A model generated the notes under the pieces. The model made no database searches. It had not been told where the DNA came from and saw nothing but the letters and a program-made list of their open reading frames with translations. Of a stretch of 64,000 bases of DNA, positions 46,278 through 58,700 are shown one piece after another; the first letter of the stretch is position 1; every line of letters begins with the position of its first letter. Origin of the DNA: Lytechinus variegatus (taxonomy: Eukaryota > Echinodermata > Echinoidea > Temnopleuroida > Toxopneustidae); contig NC_054740.1 in the NCBI RefSeq assembly GCF_018143015.1, positions 11,151,140 through 11,215,139 on the forward strand, written 5' to 3'. Position numbers and translations under genes: made by a program.

Positions 46278-46293
46278 CCCTAAATAACGAATT
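46278..46293. repeat. Target-site duplication of the RPL18 retrocopy, 5' side
   Basis: CCCTAAATAACGAATT, identical to 45561-45576. Beyond it the LINE reading frame (IRYLG) resumes, showing that the empty site was continuous LINE sequence. Confidence 0.85.
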
Positions 46294-46793
46294 GACTTAA
46301 CTTGCTCAATTTCATTCCCATCAATAAAAAATTTTATAACATCATGGGAGCGTGTTTTTAAAAACATACATTTTGTTTTGTCGACATTTAAGTTAAGTTT
46401 ATACCATTCATTAAGGGAATCCATATTTGATTGCAATTTTGAAGTTATTGTCTCAACATCTTTACCAGTCTCAAATATAATAACATCATCAGCATAAATT
46501 GCTATAACACCAGACTTAATTGATTGTGATATATCATTTATAAACAGCAAGAAAAACCATGGGAGCAAGAACTCACCCTTGAGGTACTCCTACAGAAAGT
46601 TCTTTCTGTGTATATCTAGCTGCGAGTGGGGGAAGCGAGCGAGCGAAAATTTTATTAAAGGAAGAATCAAATTTTGTGATAGTTTTACATGTCAAATATC
46701 AACCTTCCCCTAGCGTTTTCTTTACTTTTCGTGGTCCTGAAAATTCGGGGGGGGGGGGGTCCATGGCCCACGTCCCCCATCCATACATGTACG

Positions 46794-49700
46794 TTAGTAG
46801 GTTGGTGTGCAATTATTGATAATTCTGATTGCACCTTTATTTTCCAGGTCTAAGAGAAACCGATACTCCCCCGGCATGTTGTGGAAATTTGTCGTGTAGT
46901 TCATTCGAGCCTCTGGATCATAATAATGATGTAGAATTGTCCGATTATACGGGTCAGTGTAGAACGGGTAGAATCCGAACAATGATATCTCATCACACAG
47001 TTGAATCATGGGTGCGAGGACGGTTAATCCAGACGATGGTGCCCTTAAATGCCACAACCTGTAAACAATCAATCAATAATTTGTTTTTTGTTAATCGAGA
47101 AGTAGTGCTTTCTTAATTAGTACTGATGTGCACGAATCAAAATACATGGAATCGACAATGATAAAAACATCTTATCAGGAAAAGGGCCGTATCTAAGATC
47201 CAAGATCTACAGCGGCGTAACAGGAATTAGTGGCCAGGGGGGGGGGGGGGGGCAAGAGCCAAAAGTTTCATGGTATTTCAAAAATTTCATCATGGTATGA
47301 ACAGGCGTAATGGTGTTAATGAGGAGACGATTTTGAGAGGGCAACACATTACGTATCTGGCAGAATTTATCCGTAAAAAAAATCATATTTTGTGATAAAT
47401 TTTGACATATCCAGAAAATAATATATTTCGCTCTTCTCTCTGTCCATTCCTTTTTTTTTTTTGGTCTGTATGCCACTGTGAACATGATTCTTTGCGGCAG
47501 TAAAGAGTAAAAACACGAGAGGCGCAGTATGGCTCATGTACTAAAAAGCTGCTTAATATAAATCCCGAGCGAGCGAAGCGAGAGAGAATAAAAATCAAAT
47601 TTTTATGACAATTTAACTTTGAGATATTTCCTTTGCTTTTCTTTCCTCTTTTTTTTCTTGGTTGTAGAACTTTTGAGGATCATGGCCCAACCCTTCATAC
47701 TCATATACGGCAGTGCTATGCGGTTGGGGTCCGTCCGAGCCCCCGGAACTTTTTGATATCAAAGCCATTTACACCTCGCAGATTGCAGCTATTTTTAATC
47801 AAATCGCGGTATATACAGAATATAGCCTTTACACAACACATTTATTCAACCCAGTTGAACCAAATATTTTGAGGGGGAAAACAGAGCAATGTGGGAAAAA
47901 TTATAAAAAGTCGCCAGCGAGCAAAGCGAGTTGGAGAAAATGCCTATTGAAATTAAATTTTAATTATGTGATAGATATCCATTATCAGCAAATAACACAT
48001 TTCATTGTTTCCATTCATTTAATTATTACGTTGTCTCCTATAATTTCTTTTATATCCTTTTGGGTGTGGAACCAAGACCCCCCCCCCCCCCGCCAACGAC
48101 CACAAAGACGCAGTCAACAAGGAGCCGACAGCCAGGAAGAAGCGGATGGAACCCCAGTCAACCCCATGATTGTCAAGTTTGCACGATACAATGCCCGAAA
48201 CGCAGTGTACAAAGCGAGATCAAAACTCAAAGGATCGAATGTTTACATCCATGAAGACCTGACCAGAACAAGAAGTGAATTGGTATACGAAGCCCGTAAG
48301 CATGAACGAATAAGGAGAGTTTGGACAAACGACGGCCGTGTACATGTAACTGCACTTACCAAGGATGACACCAAGGTAAAACTAAGGAAAATCAGTGACT
48401 TAGATATACTTTGACTATGATCGACCAATTGTTTACATTAACAAGCTTCATTATCAACCCATGGGTCTGAAGTTCTCGTGTTTAAAGTGTGATAAGTCGG
48501 TAAAATCAAATCAAAATGCTGTTATGTGTGTGAAATGTACCAAATGGATTCACTTGTCATGTTCTACAATAGAGATATCTTTTTTTTTAAATCTAATTCT
48601 GACAGGATTTGTGAAATATGCTTATTCAGTGAACCTCCTTTCCATTATGTAATAGAAGATGTAAATGTTTCAAATGTTAATCGTCCTTAAGAAATCCAAT
48701 TGTTTTAAATAAGGAAAATGTATTTGATACGCTCAAAACATTTTTGTCTTCATATGACTATGATGACTATCTTCCTAAGCGAGAGAAACTTGTCGATATT
48801 CCATTCTGAAAAAAAAAACGACAATGATTATTAGGAAATCATGAAAATATTGTTACATTACTTATTAATCAAATGAGGGCGCGAAATTGATATTAAGGTC
48901 AGATAACTGGACATTTTGTTATCATGAATAGGATGTATGGGTTGATATATTTTTAACAAAAATAATGCGAGCGCAAACTGTGAGCCAAAAATTTTAGTAA
49001 ACTGTCATAAAAGAGGAATTTAAAATAATTTGTTACAATTGGTATACATAAATCCCCAATCAAAATGCAAGCGAGCAGCTTTAGCTGATACTATTCACAA
49101 TCAGACCATCCTAAAAAGGGATATTTTTAAAAAAAAATTATGGAATACACGAAGAGAATAGTTATTTGACAAATCAAATAATGCTAGCGCGCAGCGCGAG
49201 CGGAAAATGTTCATATTTAGACCATAAAATATAGGTATTTTACAGAAAACTATAAAATCTATTTGTAAATCAAACAAATTGAAAACTTAATTTCCGAGAA
49301 ATGTTTGGTATATTTACTTCAAAACTTGATCTTTTAAGCTCAATATAAGTCTATTGATCAAGTTATACATCTCATAGATTAGGCAATGCGAGCACAAAGC
49401 GTGAGCGAAAATTTAACATAGTGACATGAAATCCCCTCCCCCTCATCTTATATAATTCACTCGTCTTTCTCCTTTTGTTTTTCCTCTTCGTTTTCTCTTC
49501 TCTTTTCCCTTCTGGTTCTTTTCCCTCTCTTTCCATTTTTTTCTTTTTTGCTCGTTCCAAATATTGGGGAGGGGGCATTTGATATCAAATGCCCCCCTTC
49601 CAAAAAGTGAGGGGACGCGTCGCCCCTGTCCCCCTGGGATGTCCACCAATGTATGCAATTTGATTTGAAATAAGAGAAAATCCTACATGTTTATAGTCTT

Positions 49701-52700
49701 TGTAGTCGAAGAAAACCAAAATAACACCCCTAAATTAATAAAAAAAATATATGGATGATAATTTTCATGGAGTATTCGCAAGTTGTCCGATTGTCCTAGT
49801 CCTTGAATTTACCACTCGTGACGTTGTCCTAAATGTCTCCGGTTCTGTCCTAATACGATCTGCATGCTGTCCGCACCGAACGCCGACAAATTTATTTAGA
49901 TAATCTTGTCCTAGGACAGTCCCAGGAGTGTCCTACGACAATACGCAGACAGTCCTGGTTGTATCCTAGGACAATATCATTTGCATAATCTTTTACGGAA
50001 TTTAGTTGCGGACAGCATGCCGAAATGATTCTTGGTCTTGTCCGCGCCCTAGTGGAAAACCGCCTTTAGAGATACCACGTAACAAAGCGACCGGTCTCTG
50101 AAAGACTCGTCTCCCTGTATTGTTAACACACTGGCACATATCATTAATTCATCAATGAAAGAAGGGTATGTTCCAATCGAATGGAAAAGAGCAAGAATTA
50201 CTCCATTATTCAAGGGTGGTGATGCTTCAAATCCATTCAATTACAGACCAATATCTGTATTACCAATACTTTCCAAGGTCATAGAAAAGATAGTCTTTAA
50301 ACATATATATAAAATCTAAATAAAACATGACATATTTATTCCAAACCAATTTGGTTTCCGTCCAAACTTTTCAACAAGCCTTGCTATTTTAAATCTGACT
50401 GAAAATATTACTAAATCACTTGGTAGAGTGAGTCAGTTGCCCTTGTTGCCTTAGACCTAGAAAAGGCATTTGATAATTATGATTAGCCACGAGATATTGC
50501 TTAAAAAATAAAAAGTTATGGATTTTATGAAAATTGTTTACGATGGATTCAAAATTATTTTCAATTTAGAACCCCAAAAACCATCGTAAATGGAAATGAA
50601 TCCGCTGAACAAATTGTACAATGTGGAATTGCTCAAGGGAGTATTCTTGGGCCTTTGTTTTTCATACTATACATGAACGATCTCCCCAAAGTAATAAAAT
50701 ATTGTAACATATCACTTTATGCAGACGATACATGTCTGTATGTATCATCTAGAGATCCTAATCGAATAGTCGATTTGACAGTCTCATAGGCTCAATACAC
50801 CAACCTAGAAATGTTCTTTCCGATGAAGTTTTTTACTTGATTCGTGATCCTATGGGGTCTTAGAACAAATTCAGCTTGGTTGCCCAAAGTTGCCGTTTGG
50901 GCAATTTTGCTAATTTGCATAAATCCAAAATGGCCGCCAGATGCCATCTTGAAAACCTAACTTTTGAATCCCTGTCCACAAAATGATGAGTAATAACTCG
51001 TTTTAGGGATTTAGAGATGTGTAGAACTGATTTCTGTAATCATTTTTCCAATGTAAGGTCATCTTCAGGTCAAATCCAAGATGGCCGCCAGATGCCAACT
51101 TGAAAAATCGACTTTTGTTCCCCTTGCCCCAGAATGACGAGTAATACCTCTGTTTAGGGGTTTTGGGGTGTGCAGAATCTCTTTCTGCTTTCTAATTTGC
51201 AATATAATGTTATCTTCAGGTCAAATCCAAGATGGCCGCCATATGACGCCATCTTGAAATATCAACTTTTGAACCCTTTGCCCCAGAATAATGAATAATG
51301 AGTCTATTCGTGAGTCATGGTATGTTTATTCAATTCATGCTGTAATTTTGCAAAAAGGACAATCTTCAGATCAAATCCAAGATGGCCGCCAACCGCCATC
51401 TTGAAAAATTACTTTCCGAGGCTTATACGTGTTAGAACTAATGTAAAGGGATTTCAGTAAGAATACTCATTTCTTTTATTAATTCTCAAGTTTTTGTCCA
51501 AGAATCATGAATAATACCTCTTTTCGTGAGTTATATGGTATGTTAATTGATTCCATTTCTGTTAATAATTTTGCAATATAGGATCATCTCCAGGTCAAAA
51601 TAATCAAACATGACCACTGAACGCCATATTAAGAAAACAAAACTTACTTCCGAGACTATTGAACCTTGAAGAAGTGCTCTCCCTAATAAGGTTGTTGTTA
51701 TGTATTGGAGCTCATGTAAGGGGATTTCAGTGAGAATGATTCGATTCTTTAATCACTCCATTTTTAGTTCGAGGTCAAGTCATGTCTAAGATGGTCATAT
51801 GGTTGATAGATGTCGTCATTAACCGCTTACTTTAAAATGAAACCATTCAAGGTTTGCGCTATGATTTCGGGAGTTTTGATCCTTTTTTATTTATGTTCAA
51901 CCATACTTTCCAGTGAAATTACTTTAAAGTATTATTTGAATTAAAACGTGATTTCTCCATAATTTTTTTTTCCAAAAAATTAGTTTGATTATTAACTTCC
52001 TTTATAATTATTATTGGACTTTTCCTCCTGACAAGAGCCATTGACTTGGTCAGCAGGAGTGCACTATTTAGCCTCCTGCAGAAGATAGGCTCCCCCAAGA
52101 CTGTTCCATGGTCAGGATTGTTCTCATTCGTGAAATGTTTTACGGAAACGATGTCGCCCCTGCCTCTCAAGAAGTGGGAGTACAAGACCTAGTCATACAT
52201 AACAGCTGCCTGTCCTGTGCATGTAAGGGGTTTGGATCATCCATCAGCCTTTGAGACAGTCAGAAATCCTGATAGACTCAAGACACCGACTGTCCTCCAG
52301 ATATGTATATCAACAGCACACACTCGTCTGGTTGTGGTGGACTCCTCACCTACCTTGGACCGACTATATGTCTCTTGCCCCCTTTCACAGGACAAGCATA
52401 TAAGCATTAGGATTGTAAAATCTGTCACAGTCATGGCCAAGCTCCTGCACGGAAGTATCATGCACGTTAAATGGCAGGACAAAGTGAAAAATACAGAGGC
52501 CCTTCAGCGTACGTGCTGGCATCAAAAGCTTATTCTTGCTCCTTAGTCAAAGGCACCTCAGGTGGTTGGGGCATGTTTGCCGCATGAATCCTTGGCGAAT
52601 CCCTTCTTGGATTCGCCAAGGTAAGGTGAGCTGTGTGATTGGTCTCACCCCATCGATAGATCACACCTCCGTTATAAAGACACCTGCAAACGTGACATAA

Positions 52701-55700
52701 AACTTGCCGGCATAGACACTAACACTTATGAAGGTGTAGATGATAGTCGCCATTCTATGGAGAGCTACTAAGTACAGGGGTCAAGACGTTAGAAAATATT
52801 CGGAATGCTAAATTGGCAGACCAAAGGCCTAGGAGGAAGGCTAGGACAGCATTTCTATATAAACATGTCTCAGCGCCATCCTCCTTCATCTGCAAAAAAA
52901 TGCTCTAGAGACTGCCACTCTAGAGTGGAGCTCTATAGTCACCCTCGAAAATGCAAGGCCTAGCGCTTCACCATCGTCTTTTAAGGCGAACTGATCATTG
53001 GACACATTGATTTAGAAAAAAATATATAAAACACTTTCAAATTCAAATAAGACCCTAAAAGCCTCTTCAGTACAAAGGTATGGATTGACCTTCAAAAAAA
53101 TACACTCGAAATTGATCATAGCCCAAACCTAAAGAGGATTCATTCTAAGTTGAGCAATCAATGTTGAAATCTGACATCTAAGGTGTAACTTCACCTTGAC
53201 CTTGAGAATTAATAAAAGAAATGAGTATTCTTACTGAAATAAGTCTCGGACAGTAATTTTTCAAGATGGCGGTTGGCGGCCATCTTGGATTTGATCTGAA
53301 GATTATCCTTTGTGCAAAATAACTGCATGAATTGAATCAACATACCAAATGACTAATTAATAGAGTTATTATTCATGATTCTGGGGAAAAGGGTTCAACA
53401 ATTGATATTTCAAGATGGCGTCATATGGCGGCCATCTTGGATTTGACCTGAAGATGACATTATATTGCAAAATAGAAAGCAGAAATGAATTCTGCACACC
53501 CCAAAACCACTAAATAGAGGTATTACTCGTCATTCTGGGGCAAGGGGAACAAAAGTCAATTTTTCAAGTTGGCATCTGGCGGCCATCTTGGATTTGACCT
53601 GAAGACGACCTTATATTGCAAAAATGATTACAGAAATCAGTTCTACACATCTCTAAACCCCTAAAACGAGTCATTACTCATCATTTTGTGGACAGGGGTT
53701 CAAAAGTTAGGTTTTCAAGATGGCATCTGGCGGCCATTTTGGATTTATGCAAATTAGCAAAATTGCCCAAACGGCAACTTTGGGCAACCAAGCTGAATTT
53801 GTTCTAGGACCCCATAGGAACACGAATCAAGAAAAAAACTTCATCGGAAAGAACATTTCTAGGTTCGGAAAATGTCAAATCGACTAGAATGCAATATATG
53901 GTGAACGAAGACCTGGCCTCTATTCAAGATTGGTTAATACACAATGAGCTTTTGTTGAATGTTAGAAAGTGTAAGCTGGTCATTACAGGCTCGAAGCGCA
54001 AGACCAATTTATTTGCCAATGTCAATGTATGGATTAATGACCAAGTTCTGGAAAGAGTAGAAAACTGCAATCGTTTGGGTATTGTTATTGATAAGGAATT
54101 AACTTGGCGACCATACATTGACGGTGTCCCATCCAAAGTCCTACGAAGTTTCTTTATGTTGAGGAGAATCCGCCATGTATAAACATATCCACTGCTACTT
54201 TTTTGTATAAGACAATGATTCAACCCCATTTCGACTATTGTAACGCCGTGTGGATGAAACCTGATTCAACTTCTCCAAAACAACATTGAGGATAATTCTA
54301 CAGGTGGATTGTCGCTACAGTAGAACGCTTCTTTATCAGACTGTTTCTGTTGACTGCTTAAATGTAAAGTTAAAGACAGACCTCGTCACTTTGCTATTCA
54401 AACTATTAAATGATCTGCTTCCAAATGTGCTAGACTCAAAACTTACAATTAAGGACACGCACCATTCACTTAGAAATATCGAACAGTATATTAATCTTCC
54501 AAAATCCCAAACCAAATATTTAAAAATAGCTCTTTATATCTTGCCAGTCATTTATTCAACAATCTCCCCCATCCGTAAGAACATAAACAAATCTACCGGC
54601 TTTAAAAAATGCATCCAAAACATCTTTCCTATTAGTTTTCGGTAATTGTTGCTGACTGAGATTCTGACCATTGAATTTTTCATTTTTTATCATGTATATT
54701 GATTGAACTTTTGTTTATGTTTTAAATGTGTATATATTGATATATTTTTGTTACTTTTTAGTTCTCTCATCTCAAATCTTTGTTTTTATCATGTACAATG
54801 TAACTTATATTTGTTCAAATGTTTGTATTTATTATTTTGTTCATGATTTATAATTTATAGTTTTATGTTTTTCAACTTGTATGTACGGACTTGCTGAAAA
54901 ACAGCCTTGCGGCTGAAAGCAGATTTTTTATACTGTATTTAAATAAGTAAAACAAAAACATACATTTTCTATCCTCGGCAGCCCAGTCATGTCATTAAGG
55001 GTGTTTTTTCTTTCTTGTCCCTTTTCTTTGCTTTCCAATTTAGCTTTTTACTAATTCCATTTTACCTTCATTTCTCGCTATTGTTTGCCATTTTGTTATC
55101 TTTTAATTTATTCCCCATCATGCTTTTGCATTACATAGGCCTATTTCGTAATGATTTGTTCTTTCTCAAATGTTCTTTTGTTCCTTTTCCCGCTTTCCTT
55201 CCTTTTCCATTAAAATATTTTTTTTCTTCTTCGTTTTCTTTTCACTTTTCCCTTTCCTTTTCCTCCTTTCCTTTCACCCTTTCCTTCCCCTTTCCCTTTC
55301 TTCTTCCCTCCCTTTTATTTTTTCTTTTTTTTTAATTTATTTTCCCGGTGAAATCCTCTAGAGGCAGCTTTCTCCCTGCCCCCCCACCCTCCCCGCCTGT
55401 TACGCCACTGAAGTTCTATAGTTATTCAGGATCTACATTTCCAATTCATTGAAGTTACTAGAAGTAAAGTCCACGCGTATGGATTGCCCCGTTATTGAAT
55501 TCCTCAGCCTAACTTAGAAGACATTGGATAAGCCCATCGAATTTAAACTGTCTTTGATTTTAATTCATAACACCGGATACGTGCACATATATGAAAGATA
55601 TCTTGAAAACAACAATTTTTTGTGACATTTTCATCGCTATGCTATTATGTTTTTATGGATGTGTCACCTAGATAAACATCTTATTATGTCTCCATCCCTT

Positions 55701-58700
55701 GGAAAAAAATGACCAGATGGCATCCTTGCACATCCTGTGGGAGAGATGACAAGATCTCGGATCTCGTCATGTCTACATCATTCCTATGGGAGAGATAATC
55801 AGATGACAACTTCTTGGATCTCGTCATGTCCATGGGAGAGGTAATCTGATGACAAGATCTCGAATCTCGTCATGTCTATACCCTGTGCGAGATATGATCT
55901 GATGACAAGATCTTGGATTCATGATCACATCATCTCTTCTAAAAGATGAAGACATGACAAGATAAGAGATCTTGTCATCTATCATCATTTTCTTTCCAAG
56001 GATTGTAGATAATGACATGAGATGATTATCTGAACATCTGGGTGGCACATGGTTTCTTCCATTGATTTCACACCCCATCTACTGAGGTTGGGATTGAACG
56101 AATTACCGGTATGCGGCGTCCTTTAAAGAATGTGAATTGATCCCAAGGCTGAAGTTCAGATGAAACTGTTTTCGTAGAAGAGGGAGAACCCGAAATATCA
56201 TGTCAGCATGGCCCCTAGATGGCCAAAGAACAGTATCATTGCTAAGTAGCCCGAGCCTGTCGATCATTGTGCCACACACTGCTGGAAGTCTTTTCAACAA
56301 CTCAGAGGCTGAAGACGCCTTTCTTTTCTTTTTCTTTGTGAAGCAAGATTTCAAGCGTCCCAGTTGTTCCCAGTTGATGGTCATGTAGGATACCTTCGAT
56401 CCCACGTCGGAGGAATACTCCTGGCCAATCTTGGCCAAGTTCATCCTGACAACTAGCTCGGATTCGTCTATCAGGTCGCCACAACCGCTGTTCAAAAGTA
56501 TTCCTGAATTCCCCACAAGAGCGCAAGACTTCGCCCGCTCTGAAATTTCACTTTCAGATGTCTTGTTAACTTTTATGTCCTGGAGATTGACGGTGCTGTG
56601 AAATATCTGTATTGGCTTCTTTGATTTCAATTTCTTCCCGACTTTCTTTCTGCAGGTTAAGATAAAAGTAAAAGAAAGTATCAACAGTGTAATTATGCTC
56701 GTTGCAACATAATGAACATGTTTGAAACTTTTGGGGCGAGCTGGGTCCTTGGCAACAATTTTTTAAAGGTGTAGATCTGAGCCCAGTCTTACAAAGAGTT
56801 GCGATTGATCCAATCAATTGTAACTCAATGAAAATCCATCAGTGTCATAATTTAAAAAAAAGGAAATTTGGAAAATGTTCTTTGTAAATTAAGAAGAACA
56901 CAACAAATTGTCAAGAAATCACTGAATCTATGGATATGCATTCATATCTAGATTTTTTTAAAACATGTATTTTATATATTGACATTTATGCTGGCTTTCC
57001 ATAGTTGTGATTGATCGGATCAATTGCAACTCTTTTAAGACGGGCCCCTGATGAATTCTGTGTATATTTTTTTACTAAATAACAAGAATTTAGTAAAAAT
57101 GTATTTGTGAAACAAACATGTTAACTATGTATATTTGCACTCAATCGGTTAGTAGACCGTGTGTGTCTATATACCTTCAAAAAATTTCATATTCAACATC
57201 TTCAAAACAGAGATTGTTCTGTTTGCATGGTTCTCCTATTCATATCTTAATTTTGAACATGATCGAATGTTTGTTTAGTCTTGCTTGCATGGGACTTTTT
57301 TTTTCTTTCTCTCTCATTCCAAAGTGCTTCCACATGCTTCTCATATTCTCTTTTCGTTTCCCCCTTTCACTCTGACCCCGTCGTGTTTGCAGTCACCGCG
57401 CGATATTCAATTGATCTGTAGATGGCAATATGGGGCAGTCCCCCCCCCCAGAAATTTGGAAACTTGCAATTTTGCTGCAACTTAGTTCATCATAATGGAG
57501 ACACATCATTTACACATGTATGAAATAATGAAACATTTCTGATTTCATGAAATAACATTGAATTGAATTGAAAAAAAAATAACATAAGAAAAAGGAAAGA
57601 CGGGGAAGTGACATCATCAGCCCACCTAATGAATATTCATGACAATTAGTATATAACTGTTTTCACAAAATATTGATAAAGTGCCTGTCGTACGTCGTTG
57701 ACACCTGCCTGTTTCGGTCAGAGAGCATTAGATAATCTTTCGTTCTCTGGTAGGACAGGTACACGGGTGTTGAGATGTGTGACTGGTACTGTGCAAGTAG
57801 CACGATTGCATTGTCCTAATTCTCTCTGACTTCTCTTCTTTTCTTATCTTCTATTTTTTTCTCATCTATCCTCTATGATCTCATTCTCTCCTTACCTTCT
57901 CTCTCTATTCTTCTCGTACATTTGTGCAATACATATTTTAACAGTTATGAATGTTTGTTAAATGTATTATTTATGCCATTGTTTATCGTATTCATGTTTG
58001 TAACTTTATGCCCGAAAGCGAATTTTGTGTATTCTTATGCATGACAATAAATTATCTTGAATCTTGAATCTTAAACTTTAAAATTCAATAACTTTGTTAT
58101 TTATTATCCGATTTTGATGATTTTTCCACCATTTTGCTCTGTGAATTTTACTCTATTTATGTAGATATAAATATTTTCAGTCTGGACCATCCCTTTAACC
58201 AAACTTAATTTTCTGAAATGTTCACTAATTGATCGTCTTGCATGAGTTTTATCATGTTTATGTCACATGATTAACTTAAAAGGTGATTTAGTGTCAATGA
58301 ACTTTGACAACTTTGACCATGTTGGGGGTATATATGTCATCACTTTGTTCACTTTGAAACTTTAGAGATCTAGTTTATGAAATTTTGACATAAAGGGTAA
58401 TCAACTATCACTAGTGGTCTTGCAATAAAACATCACCATCATTGGTATTAAGAGTACCCGATATCCTTCAATTTCGCTTTTATTAGAAAATGCAAAAGCG
58501 CACCGAGACTGCCTCGGTCGCTACGCTTTCTCGTTTGCGTGTTTTTCTCGAAAAACTAAATGCTTCTTGCACGGCCTAAGGAAAACAAATATGTACAGCC
58601 ATGGATCTGCTCGTGGTGTTCCCAACCGTACGTGACTGCACGAATCACTTCATTCCGTTAGTAAGCAAAACGGTAGACAATGGTTTCTTTTTGTGACGTT

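Larger units (their letters stand above)
44325..46615 (-). mobile_element. 5'-truncated LINE (CR1/Jockey-like) split by an RPL18 retrocopy
   Basis: On the minus strand it enters at 46615 inside reverse transcriptase (SVGVPQG-like box, then FLLFINDI and the YADDV catalytic box at 46490). It continues through the palm and thumb (LNEWYKLNLNVDKTKCMFL, IRYLG) to 46294. After the inserted retrocopy it resumes at 45576 and runs to the C-terminal region (45347-44964: NLSWTDMDERKEYF, FRFSGAKRWNDIP, FYFNN stop). The 3' end carries CTGAAAAACAG and an AATAAAATAAATAAAT-type tail near 44330. A few in-frame stops show that it is dead. It is absent from the first duplicate. Confidence 0.88.
50090..54960 (+). 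mobile_element. LINE (CR1/Jockey-like) reverse transcriptase and 3' end, split by another element
   Basis: The plus-strand remnant starts in the reverse transcriptase: MKEGYVPIEWKRARITPLF and NYRPISVLPILSKVIEKIVF (50150-50310), NQFGFRPNFSTS, then GIAQGSILGPLFFILYMNDL and the YADDT catalytic box (50715-50730). Coding sequence stops at 50773-50780 and resumes at 53887 with MVNEDLASIQDWLIHNELLL, ENCNRLGIVIDKELTW and LRRIRHV, then the C-terminal region to 54645. The 3' end near 54890-54955 has CTGAAAAACAGCCTTGCGGC and an A-rich tail. Several stops and frameshifts break it. The 5' part is missing or separated (see 48020-48830). Confidence 0.85.
47210..55410. mobile_element. hAT-like insertion expanded to 8.2 kb by nested elements (intron 3, copy 2)
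   Basis: Ends CAGCGGCGTAACAGG and CCTGTTACGCCACTG form a 15-bp inverted pair with one mismatch. Flanks are AAGATCTA (47202-47209) and AAGTTCTA (55411-55418), an 8-bp duplication with one change. The first gene has the single empty site AAGTTCTA at 28749-28756. Next to the right end is a long pyrimidine tract (55000-55375), next to the left a G17 run. No hAT transposase was recognised inside. The interior holds LINE parts, a GC-palindrome array and a long-inverted-repeat element. Confidence 0.82.

Noticed and set aside
47713-48100. N-terminal part of a 233-codon frame
   Set aside because: Only the part from about 48110 resembles a LINE ORF1. The upstream part is AT-rich low-complexity sequence joined by chance.
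55015-55361. Phenylalanine/serine/leucine-rich frames that look like membrane segments
   Set aside because: They are translations of the polypyrimidine tract.
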